Positions 35,028 to 41,814 of a DNA stretch of 41,814 bases are shown here, piece by piece (the stretch's first letter is position 1; every line of letters starts with the position of its first letter). The DNA is from Pseudomonadota bacterium. GTDB lineage: Bacteria > Desulfobacterota > Binatia > UBA1149. The DNA lies in NCBI GenBank assembly GCA_014382245.1, contig JACNKC010000073.1, positions 1 to 41,814 of the forward strand, given 5' to 3'. A program made the translations under genes and the position numbers. The notes beneath the pieces were generated by a model. The model was not told where the DNA came from, did not search any database, and worked only from the letters and a program-made list of their open reading frames with translations.

Positions 35028-36038
35028 GTGGGCGAACCCTTGCAGGCAAAACCCATACCCGCTGCCGACGAACAGCCGCCCCCCGATCCCGCAGGCAGCC
35101 TGCGCCTGCTGTTCATGGGAACGCCACCCTTCGCCGCGCTGTCGCTCGACCGGCTGCTGGCCGGGCCGCACAGGGTCGTGTCCGTGCTCACCCGCCCTGA
35201 CAGGCCAAGCGGGCGAGGCCGCAAGCTGCGGCAACCGGCCGTCAAGGAACTCGCCCTCGGACACGGAATAGAAGTGTTACAGCCCGCCGACCCGGCCGAC
35301 GCCGGCGTCCACTCCCGGCTCCGCGACCTGCGCCCCGACCTCGGCGTGGTGGTGGCCTACGGCAGGATACTGCCGGCCTCCTTGTTCGAACTGCCACGGC
35401 TGGGCTGCATCAACGCCCACGCCTCGCTGCTCCCCCACCTGCGTGGAGCCGCGCCCATAGAGCGCGCCATACTTGAGGGCCGCAGCGAAAGCGGGGTGAG
35501 CATCATGCGGGTCAACGCCGGGCTCGACGAGGGCGACGTGCTGTTGTCCGAGAAAGTAACGATCAGCGGACAGACCGACGGTGGAGAACTGCGCGCAACG
35601 CTGGCCGATCTTTCGGCCCGCCTGCTCGAACGGGCAGTGCAGCGTATAGCCGACGGCAAGGCCGACTGGACCCCGCAGGACGACTCGCTGGCCAGCTGGG
35701 CCCCGGCGCTGCAAAGCGAAGACATGCGCGTGGACTGGAGCCGCGACGCGGTTGATATCGAGCTACAGGTGCGCGCCTTCCATCCCCGGCCCGGGGCCTT
35801 TACCACCCTGGGCGACCGACGCTTGAAAGTGCTGGGCGTTGAGATCGTGGCCGATGCGGCGGCTGGCGAACCCGGGCGCGTCCTGTCCTGCGAGGGGGGG
35901 CTGCTGGTAGCCTGCGGCCGGGGCGCGCTGAGGCTGCTGCGCGTGCATCCCGAGGGCAAGAAGGCCATGGACTGTACCTCCTGGCTGCGCGGCCTGGGGG
36001 CGTCCAGCCAACCCTCACAACTCGGCGATGAAAGCTGA
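35028..36038 (+). CDS. fmt: Methionyl-tRNA formyltransferase
   Basis: Fmt formylates initiator Met-tRNA using 10-formyl-tetrahydrofolate. The 336 residues have an N-terminal Rossmann-like domain with LRLLFMGTPPFAA at about 25-37, the catalytic INAHASLLPHLRGAAPIERA, and LDEGDVLLSE, followed by a C-terminal OB-like domain (VRAFHPRPGAFTTL). GTG 35028 leaves about 25 residues before the conserved core, rich in Pro; no better start is present between. It begins 4 nt after def and its end overlaps rsmB by 11 nt. Confidence 0.95.
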   Translation: MGEPLQAKPIPAADEQPPPDPAGSLRLLFMGTPPFAALSLDRLLAGPHRVVSVLTRPDRPSGRGRKLRQPAVKELALGHGIEVLQPADPADAGVHSRLRDLRPDLGVVVAYGRILPASLFELPRLGCINAHASLLPHLRGAAPIERAILEGRSESGVSIMRVNAGLDEGDVLLSEKVTISGQTDGGELRATLADLSARLLERAVQRIADGKADWTPQDDSLASWAPALQSEDMRVDWSRDAVDIELQVRAFHPRPGAFTTLGDRRLKVLGVEIVADAAAGEPGRVLSCEGGLLVACGRGALRLLRVHPEGKKAMDCTSWLRGLGASSQPSQLGDES

Positions 36039-37347
36039 TTCACGATCGGTGGCCCTGGAGGTGCTGCTGCGGGTAAACGCGGGCGCCTTCTCCGACGCCG
36101 CCCTGTCCCGTCAGCTGGAGCTCGACCAGCTCGACCGACGTGACAGCGCACTGGCCACGCTGCTGGTATACGGGTCGCTGGCCTGGCGCCTGGCGCTGGA
36201 CCACGAGATCAAAATGCTTTCGGACCGCAAGCTCAGCGCCATGGATGCCCCGGTGCTCGAAGCCATCAGGCTGGGGCTGTTCCAGCTGCGCTACCTCGAC
36301 CGCGTACCCGAGTGGGCCGCGGTCAACAGTTCGGTAGATCTCGCGCGTCGCCACCAGCGCCGCGCCGCTGGCATGGTCAACGCCGTGCTCCGCAGGGCCA
36401 TACGCCAGGGTCCTCCAGCGCTACCCGACGCCGCGCGGGTTGGGGCAGCGGCGCGACTGTCACTGGAATACTCGCACCCGCAGTGGCTGGTGCAGGCCTG
36501 GCTCGACCAGCTCGGCGAAGACGAGACCGTTGCCCTGCTGGCGGCCAACAACACGGCCGCGCCTACCGTGCTGCGCTGCCTGCTGCCGCGTGAGCAGGCC
36601 CTGGCCGAGTTGACCGCGCGCGGGGTAGAGGCAACAGCCGCGCCCTACGCCCCCGACGCGCTGCTGGCTCTCAACACCGGGGACTGGAGCGGCATAGCCG
36701 TGTCCCAGGGCGAGGCCTCGCAGCTGGTGGTGTTGTACCTCGACCCCCGCCCCGGGCAGCGGGTGCTCGACGCCTGCGCCGCGCCTGGTGGTAAGACCGC
36801 CTACGCGGCATGCCTGGCAGGCCAGGGGCCGGGCGGCCAAAACGGTCACGTGATTGCAGTCGACCCGGCGCGTGGAGCCCGATCCCGCGTGGCCTCGACC
36901 CTGGAGGCCAGCGGACAGGACAACGTGGAATTTCACGCCTGCTCGTTGCAGCAGCTCGACACGGACGACGATTTTGACGCCGTACTGGTCGACGCGCCCT
37001 GCTCGGGATTGGGAACCCTGAGGCAGAACCCCGAAATACGCTGGCGCCGACAGCCGTCGGACCTCGCCGACCTTGCGGCGCGACAAGCCGAACTACTGCA
37101 GCTCGCGGCCGAGTGCGTTGCCCCGGGCGGGGTGCTGGTCTACTCGACCTGCACGCTGGTGGACGCCGAAAACGACGCCGTGGTGGATCGTTTCCTGGCC
37201 GAGAACGACGATTTCACCGAACCGGTGGCCAACGATGAGGCAGCCGCCTGCCTGCAGCCCCTGCTCGATGCCCGCGGGCGGCTTCGTACCTTTCCTCACC
37301 TGCACGGCTGCGACGGCTTCTTTGCCGCGCGACTGCGCCGTCGCTGA
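36028..37347 (+). CDS. rsmB: 16S rRNA (cytosine-967 C5)-methyltransferase
   Basis: RsmB methylates C967 of 16S rRNA. The 439 residues begin with a NusB-like RNA-binding domain (1-140, VALEVLLRVNAGAFSDAAL). The SAM-dependent methyltransferase follows, with DACAAPGGKTAYAA, VDAPCSGLGTLRQNPEIRW (motif IV PC) and the catalytic-Cys segment VYSTCTL. The C-terminus HLHGCDGFFAARL is typical. ATG 36028 overlaps the end of fmt, as often seen in def-fmt-rsmB operons. Confidence 0.95.
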   Translation: MKADSRSVALEVLLRVNAGAFSDAALSRQLELDQLDRRDSALATLLVYGSLAWRLALDHEIKMLSDRKLSAMDAPVLEAIRLGLFQLRYLDRVPEWAAVNSSVDLARRHQRRAAGMVNAVLRRAIRQGPPALPDAARVGAAARLSLEYSHPQWLVQAWLDQLGEDETVALLAANNTAAPTVLRCLLPREQALAELTARGVEATAAPYAPDALLALNTGDWSGIAVSQGEASQLVVLYLDPRPGQRVLDACAAPGGKTAYAACLAGQGPGGQNGHVIAVDPARGARSRVASTLEASGQDNVEFHACSLQQLDTDDDFDAVLVDAPCSGLGTLRQNPEIRWRRQPSDLADLAARQAELLQLAAECVAPGGVLVYSTCTLVDAENDAVVDRFLAENDDFTEPVANDEAAACLQPLLDARGRLRTFPHLHGCDGFFAARLRRR

Positions 37348-37356
37348 GCCCGGCGT

Positions 37357-37385
37357 TTGCCCGTCCCGGGCACGATCCGTATAAA
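37357..37385 (+). promoter_or_regulatory. Sigma-70-type promoter abutting the rpe start codon
   Basis: TTGCCC (37357-37362), a 17-bp spacer and TATAAA (37380-37385) lie five bases before ATG 37391. Initiation 6-7 nt beyond the -10 would fall on the start codon, again predicting a leaderless transcript. Confidence 0.5.
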
Positions 37386-37390
37386 CGCGC

Positions 37391-38038
37391 ATGGCCCTTA
37401 TCGCTCCATCCATACTCGCCGCCGACTTCGGTCGCCTGGCCGAAGAAGCCCGCGCGGTTGAACTGGCCGGCGCCGACCTTATCCACGTGGACGTCATGGA
37501 CGGCCACTTCGTACCCAACCTCACCCTGGGCCCCGACCTGGTGGGAGCCCTGGACAAGGCCACCGAGCTGCCGCTGGATGTCCACCTGATGGTCGAAAAC
37601 CCCCTTGATTTTGTCGAGTCCTTCGTCCGGGCGGGAGCCGACTGGATCACCGTGCACTGCGAAGTTGTCGACGACGTCGAAGCCGCCCTGTCGGCCATAG
37701 AAAGCCACGGCTGCCGTGCATCGCTGGCCATCAACCCTGCAACACCGGTAGAGGCCGTCTCGCCCTGGATCGAGAGGGCCGCGATGATACTCATCATGAG
37801 CGTGGTGCCCGGTTTCGGTGGTCAGAGTTTCATGGAAAACTCCCTGCCCAAGCTGCAGACCCTGAGCGATCTCAAGGAGAAAACGGGTAGTGAATGCCTG
37901 CTCGAAGTCGACGGTGGTGTAAAAGCCGACAACATCTCGAGGGTCGTAGAAGCCGGCGTTGACGTGGTCGTGTCGGGATCCGGGATATTCGGCGCCGCCG
38001 ATTACAGCGAGACCATCGCCGCCATGCACGCCGCCTGA
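37391..38038 (+). CDS. rpe: Ribulose-phosphate 3-epimerase
   Basis: This TIM-barrel enzyme interconverts ribulose 5-phosphate and xylulose 5-phosphate. The 215 residues include APSILAADFGRL, metal/catalytic IHVDVMDGHFVPNLTLGP, VHLMVENP, SVVPGFGGQSF and the second catalytic Asp in LLEVDGGVKADN, then VVSGSGIFG for phosphate binding. No ribosome binding site is visible before ATG 37391, and a -10 element ends 5 nt upstream. The stretch to the tRNA (38039-38153) has no gene. Confidence 0.96.
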   Translation: MALIAPSILAADFGRLAEEARAVELAGADLIHVDVMDGHFVPNLTLGPDLVGALDKATELPLDVHLMVENPLDFVESFVRAGADWITVHCEVVDDVEAALSAIESHGCRASLAINPATPVEAVSPWIERAAMILIMSVVPGFGGQSFMENSLPKLQTLSDLKEKTGSECLLEVDGGVKADNISRVVEAGVDVVVSGSGIFGAADYSETIAAMHAA

Positions 38039-38153
38039 CGAGACCCCCCGCCTTTGCCCCTTGGCCGCAGACCCCGGCAGGCTGACCCCGGCCTACGGGC
38101 TTCGCTTTTGGCGGTGGGCGTGGTATTCCACCCTCGTTTCCCGGTTTCTAGTT

Positions 38154-38230
38154 CGGGGTGTAGCTCAGTCTGGTAGAGTACTGCGTTCGGGTCGCAGGAG
38201 CCGGAGGTTCAAATCCTCTCACCCCGACCA
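38154..38230 (+). tRNA. tRNA-Pro (anticodon CGG)
   Basis: The 77-nt cloverleaf folds completely. The acceptor stem is CGGGGTG/CACCCCG, the D stem GCTC/GAGT, and the anticodon stem CTGCG/CGCAG with loop TTCGGGT (anticodon CGG at 38188-38190). The T arm is GGAGG-TTCAAAT-CCTCT, the discriminator is A, and the CCA end is encoded. The C1-G72 acceptor pair and anticodon fit tRNA-Pro reading CCG. It is not tRNA-Sec, which would be about 95 nt with anticodon TCA. Confidence 0.97.
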
Positions 38231-38263
38231 CTTTGTTTCCAGCGGGAAAAAGCGGCTTAGACT

Positions 38264-39067
38264 ATGAGCTACAGGGGAAACCTCGGGTGTCTTTGGATCG
38301 CCCTGCTGCTGCTGCTGCTGGGAGGATCCCCACTACTCATAGGCGTGCTGCGCCTGCTGCTGGTCTTCGTGGTGGTAGTCGGAGTAGCCGGGGCCGCCAT
38401 GAGCTGGTGGCTGCGCCACCGCGCGGTCGAGTTCTACACGAAGAGCCAGACCGAGGCCCACAACCGCTTCGTTGAGCTGCTCGTGGCCCTGATGACCCGC
38501 ATGGCGCAGGTGGACGGCAATCTCGACCGCCGTGAAGTCAGCGTAATACGCGAGTACTTCCACCATCGGCTTGGCTATCGAGACGAGCGGCTGCTGTGGA
38601 TCCGCGACCTCATCAAGGAAGCGGCCAGCTCCCGGGAGTCGGTTGAATCTCTGTGCCACGAGTTCTCCAGCCGCTTCGGGCTGCGCGAAAGGCTGATGTT
38701 GCTCGAATTACTGGGCGAGGTGGCAAGGGCAGACGGCGAGGTCAGCGAGCCCGAACAACACTTTCTCGAACAGGTGGTCACGCTCCTGGGCCTGGGCGCC
38801 TATGCTCGATCCGGAGCCTATGCCAGCGGGGCCGAGCAGGCGCGGGCCGACCACGAATCACAGGTAGACCGAGCCCTGGCCACGCTGGGGCAGGATCGAA
38901 ACGCCTCGGCCGAGCAGATCAAGACGGCGTGGCGCAACCTTTCGCTTGAAAATCACCCCGACAGGGTCCGCCAGCTGGGCGAGGAATTCCGGGACCTGGC
39001 CGAGCGCCGAATGAAAGACATAAACTCGGCCTGGCAAACGATTAAAGAAGCCGGATTGGCCTCCTGA
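38264..39067 (+). CDS. djlA: DjlA-like membrane J-domain co-chaperone with TerB domain
   Basis: The 267-residue protein has two hydrophobic stretches (about 9-20 and 23-47) anchoring it in the inner membrane. A TerB-like helical domain follows at about 68-175 (ALMTRMAQVDGNLDRREV, GEVARADGEVSEPEQHFL). The C-terminal J domain at about 203-262 has the HPD motif at 231-233 (LENHPDRV). It should stimulate DnaK ATPase near the membrane. The TM-TerB-J order is that of DjlA, though the identity of the symbol is by architecture. ATG 38264 follows the tRNA by 33 nt, and no strong ribosome binding site is seen. Confidence 0.87.
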   Translation: MSYRGNLGCLWIALLLLLLGGSPLLIGVLRLLLVFVVVVGVAGAAMSWWLRHRAVEFYTKSQTEAHNRFVELLVALMTRMAQVDGNLDRREVSVIREYFHHRLGYRDERLLWIRDLIKEAASSRESVESLCHEFSSRFGLRERLMLLELLGEVARADGEVSEPEQHFLEQVVTLLGLGAYARSGAYASGAEQARADHESQVDRALATLGQDRNASAEQIKTAWRNLSLENHPDRVRQLGEEFRDLAERRMKDINSAWQTIKEAGLAS

Positions 39068-39178
39068 ACCTGCCCAAGACACGTGCAGTGCCGGTTTTTC
39101 GAGCAGCCAAAGCCGGCGATCCAGCGCCTCCTGCTGAAAAGGACCCACGGTTGGCGTGAATCGCCGGTTGAAGAGATC

Positions 39179-39194
39179 TGGCACCCGCCTTGCA
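39179..39194 (+). promoter_or_regulatory. Sigma-54 (-24/-12) promoter upstream of glnB
   Basis: TGGCACCCGCCTTGCA matches TGGCAC-N5-TTGC(A/T) exactly, with GG at 39180-39181 and GC at 39192-39193. Predicted transcription starts near 39205, giving a leader of about 140 nt to glnB. The 110 bp upstream contain no obvious NtrC consensus dyad. Confidence 0.75.
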
Positions 39195-39270
39195 AACAGG
39201 GGGTGCGGTGCTGAGAAGCGAGCCGTGGCGGTATCCTTGTCCTGGACGGCAAAAAATATCGCCCTCTCAC

Positions 39271-39298
39271 TTTACACACCGGGTCTATTGACTAATAT
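39271..39298 (+). promoter_or_regulatory. Sigma-70-type promoter of glnB
   Basis: TTTACA (39271-39276), a 16-bp spacer and TAATAT (39293-39298) lie 48 nt before ATG 39347. This would give basal expression downstream of the sigma-54 promoter. Confidence 0.62.
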
Positions 39299-39343
39299 AC
39301 GCCGCTTGGAACGGAGAGCGCCCCTGCTGACTGGAGGCCATGA

Positions 39344-39685
<342 letters not shown>

Positions 39686-39725
39686 ACAAGCTCGTACGGA
39701 GAAGCATTCGGCGAGGCGTCCCCGG

Positions 39726-39755
39726 ACGGGTCGGTCATGTGCCGGCCCGTTTTTT
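39726..39755 (+). terminator. Rho-independent terminator between glnB and glnA
   Basis: ACGGGTCGG (39726-39734) pairs with CCGGCCCGT (39742-39750) over nine base pairs with one G-T, around a 7-base loop, followed by six T residues. It implies that glnA is transcribed mainly from its own promoter in the 105-nt gap, where TATACA at 39774-39779 is a candidate -10 with a poor -35. Confidence 0.85.
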
Positions 39756-39860
39756 AATGTTACCGCTTTGGACTATACAGACTTGAACGACCCCCACGGC
39801 CCCGCCCCATGTGCGAGGCCCGCATCTCAACACTAAGCGCTTAAGGAGAACCGCCCCGAT

Positions 39861-41330
39861 ATGGCAACTAAAAAGAAATCCCAGACAAAAAAGAGCAGGT
39901 CAACTGCAAGGGCATCGGCAGGCGCCAAGGTCATCGCCAATGCAAAGAAGAACGGCGTCGAGATGATCGACTACAAGTTCTGTGACCTTCCCGGAACCTG
40001 GCAGCACTTCACGACCCCGCTGAGCGAGTTCGAAGAAGACGTCTTTGAGAACGGCCTGGGCTTTGACGGATCTTCTATCCGCGGCTGGAAGACCATCGAC
40101 AACTCCGACATGCTGGTCATCCCGGACCCCGACAGCGCGGTCATCGACCCGTTCTTCGAACGCCCCACACTGTCGCTGGTATGCAACATCGAAGACCCGA
40201 TGACGAGGGAGCCCTACGACAGGGATCCACGCCACATCGGCGCGAAAGCCGTCAACTTTCTGAAGTCCACCGGGCTGGGCTCCGACGCTGTGTTCGGCCC
40301 GGAACCCGAGTTCTTCGTCTTCGACAGCGTGCGCTACGACCAGACCGAGAACTCGGCCTTCTACGAAGTCGACTCGGTCGAGGGCCAGTGGAACACCGGC
40401 GAGGACGGCGGTCAGAACCTGGGCCACAAGCCACGCTACAAGGAAGGCTACTTCCCGGTTTCGCCGGTCGACAGCATGAGCGACCTGCGCACCGAAATGG
40501 TCCAAACCATGGAAGAAGGCGGACTGCACGTTGAGAAACATCACCACGAAGTGGCGACCGCCGGCCAGGCCGAGATAGACCTCTACCGCCTGCCGCTGGT
40601 ACCAATGGGCGACGCGTTGCTCTGGTACAAGTACGTCGTCAAGAACGTAGCCCGCCGCAACGGCAAGACGGCCACGTTTATGCCCAAGCCCGTGTTCGGA
40701 GACAACGGTACCGGCATGCACACCCACCAGTCGATCTGGAAGGGCACCAAGCCGACCTTCGCGGGTAACGAGTACGCGGGCATGTCGAAGACCGCCATGC
40801 ACTACATAGCCGGCATACTGCAACACGCACCGGCCTTGTGCTCGTTCACCAACCCGACCACGAACTCCTACCGCCGGCTGGTGCCGGGCTTCGAGGCTCC
40901 GATCAACCTGGCCTACTCGAGCCGCAACCGCTCGGCCGCGGTGAGAATTCCGACCTACTCGCCTTCGCCCAAGGCCAAGCGCATTGAGGTTCGCTTTCCA
41001 GACCCGATGGCCAACCCCTACCTCGCATTTGCAGCCATGCTGATGGCGGGACTGGACGGCATCGAGCGAAAACTGGATCCGGGACAGCCCCTGGACAAGG
41101 ACATCTACTCGCTGTCAAAGGCCGAGCTTCGCAAGGCAAAGGTGGCAAGCGTGCCCTCTTCGCTGGAAGACTCGCTGGCGGCCCTGACCAAGGACCACGA
41201 CTTCCTGCTCAAGGGCGACGTGTTCAACGAGGGCTTGATCGAGACCTGGATCGACATGAAGCAGGGCCAGGTCACCGACATGAAGCTGCGTCCGCATCCC
41301 TGGGAGTTGGCCCTGTACTACGACGGCTGA
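39861..41330 (+). CDS. glnA: Glutamine synthetase, type I
   Basis: GlnA makes glutamine from glutamate, ammonia and ATP as a dodecamer. The 489 residues include the DGSSIRGW segment at 69-76, catalytic [43 protein letters not shown] and [13 protein letters not shown]. Tyr416 in DIYSLSKAE occupies the place of the adenylylated Tyr397 of E. coli, suggesting GlnE-type control. About 20 extra N-terminal residues are Lys/Ser/Ala-rich ([19 protein letters not shown]), which is unusual. AAGGAG lies 12 nt before ATG 39861. A strong terminator follows. Confidence 0.97.
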   Translation: MATKKKSQTKKSRSTARASAGAKVIANAKKNGVEMIDYKFCDLPGTWQHFTTPLSEFEEDVFENGLGFDGSSIRGWKTIDNSDMLVIPDPDSAVIDPFFERPTLSLVCNIEDPMTREPYDRDPRHIGAKAVNFLKSTGLGSDAVFGPEPEFFVFDSVRYDQTENSAFYEVDSVEGQWNTGEDGGQNLGHKPRYKEGYFPVSPVDSMSDLRTEMVQTMEEGGLHVEKHHHEVATAGQAEIDLYRLPLVPMGDALLWYKYVVKNVARRNGKTATFMPKPVFGDNGTGMHTHQSIWKGTKPTFAGNEYAGMSKTAMHYIAGILQHAPALCSFTNPTTNSYRRLVPGFEAPINLAYSSRNRSAAVRIPTYSPSPKAKRIEVRFPDPMANPYLAFAAMLMAGLDGIERKLDPGQPLDKDIYSLSKAELRKAKVASVPSSLEDSLAALTKDHDFLLKGDVFNEGLIETWIDMKQGQVTDMKLRPHPWELALYYDG

Positions 41331-41362
41331 GTCGTCAAGGACCAACAGGCCAGCAACACGCA

Positions 41363-41394
41363 GGGCCGCCCCCACCGGGGCGGCCCTTTTTTTT
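41363..41394 (+). terminator. Rho-independent terminator after glnA
   Basis: GGGCCGCCCC (41363-41372) and GGGGCGGCCC (41377-41386) form a perfect 10-bp stem with a CACC loop and eight T residues, 32 nt beyond the glnA stop. Confidence 0.95.
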
Positions 41395-41412
41395 GCGGGC
41401 AGCTCCCGCTTG

Positions 41413-41814
41413 TCAGTTGAGGATGACGACCTCGACGCGCCTGTTACGCGCGCGTCCCGTGGGATTGTCGCTGCCGTCCGCGTGGGCGTTTGGTGCCACC
41501 GGGTATTTCTCGCCGTATCCGCCCGCCTTGACCAGCGCCGGCGAAACCCCATGCGTGGACAGCGACTCCGCGACCACGCGGGCACGGCGTTCGGACAGGC
41601 CCTGGTTGTACAGCGCAGCCCCGATCGAATCGGTGTGCCCCTCGACCATCACGCGGCGACCGGGGGCCTCGGTCCTCACGATGTCGGCTATGTCCCTGGT
41701 CTTGCGATTGGCCGCGCGGGTAAGCGATGAACTACCGAACTCGAACAACACGTCGGGCAAGGTAACTACGACGCCACGGTCAGACACCGTCGCCGAGAGG
41801 TCGCGTGCCCTGAG
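41413..41814 (-). CDS. OmpA-family peptidoglycan-binding protein, 5' end beyond the window
   Basis: The visible 133 residues are an OmpA C-terminal domain, which binds diaminopimelate in peptidoglycan and tethers envelope proteins. Motifs are DRGVVVTLPDVLFEFGSSSL, the ligand segment VEGHTDSIGAALYNQGLSERRA, GYGEKYPVAPN and the end NRRVEVVIL. The frame is open to the window edge (residues LRARDLSAT precede a GTG at 41787), and the sequence before that GTG fits the coiled lead-in seen in YiaD-type lipoproteins, so this is a 5'-truncated gene rather than a short one. It converges with glnA. Confidence 0.92.
   Translation of the reverse strand, partial: LRARDLSATVSDRGVVVTLPDVLFEFGSSSLTRAANRKTRDIADIVRTEAPGRRVMVEGHTDSIGAALYNQGLSERRARVVAESLSTHGVSPALVKAGGYGEKYPVAPNAHADGSDNPTGRARNRRVEVVILN

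Noticed and set aside
38154-38230. Possible tRNA-Sec for the sel genes
   Set aside because: The fold is a 77-nt canonical tRNA with anticodon CGG and a short variable loop; tRNA-Sec needs a long variable arm and anticodon TCA. I found no selC in the window.
39756-39860. Sigma-54 promoter for glnA
   Set aside because: No TGGCA-N5-TTGC-like pair is present in the gap; only a weak TATACA -10 candidate is seen.

Overview
The window is a GC-rich (clearly above 60% by eye), gene-dense piece of a Gram-negative chromosome. The evidence for a Gram-negative host is a SurA-type periplasmic isomerase, a lipoprotein isomerase, a PilQ-type secretin, DjlA and an OmpA-family protein. The order PilM-like, PilQ-like secretin, aroC, aroK, aroB, together with selenocysteine use and sigma-54 promoters, points to the deltaproteobacterial assemblage (Myxococcota, Desulfobacterota, Binatota and relatives). 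That placement is inference from gene order and style, not a phylogeny. I see no prophage, insertion sequence, CRISPR array or defence island. Almost everything is housekeeping, with many GTG/TTG starts and 4-nt stop/start overlaps.

Layout. 1-1150: 5'-truncated VKOR-DsbA disulfide-forming protein with an in-frame TAG at its N-terminal side. 1340-4565: a sigma-54 promoter, a stand-alone LuxR-type DNA-binding protein and a large membrane-anchored S41/PDZ protease. 10248-4608 (minus): selA, selB, selD and a lipoprotein prolyl isomerase. selD must be read through an in-frame UGA as selenocysteine 25 and carries a bacterial SECIS-like hairpin. 10251-13896: CCA-adding enzyme, leucyl aminopeptidase (minus) and a queuosine-precursor transporter. 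14724-13903 (minus): two small proteins of unknown function. 16463-14944 (minus): iscS-iscA. 31895-16566 (minus): an approximately 15-kb, tightly packed run from a PilM-like gene and secretin through aroC-aroK-aroB-aroQ, mfd, surA, pdxA, a phosphohexomutase and uvrA. 31999-38038 (plus): priA, def, fmt, rsmB, rpe. 38154-41330 (plus): tRNA-Pro(CGG), djlA-like, glnB with tandem sigma-54 and sigma-70 promoters, and glnA. 41413-41814 (minus): truncated OmpA-family protein.

How the genes work together. SelD makes selenophosphate, SelA converts seryl-tRNA(Sec) to selenocysteyl-tRNA(Sec), and SelB delivers it to UGA codons. SelD is itself a selenoprotein, so the pathway depends on its own product; tRNA-Sec is not in the window. 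IscS can in principle supply reduced selenium to SelD. aroB, aroQ, aroK and aroC cover four of the seven shikimate-pathway steps. def and fmt form the N-formylmethionine cycle. PII (GlnB) and glutamine synthetase form the nitrogen-assimilation pair, and the sigma-54 promoter before glnB fits that role. def and rpe have -35/-10 elements so close to their start codons that leaderless mRNAs are predicted.
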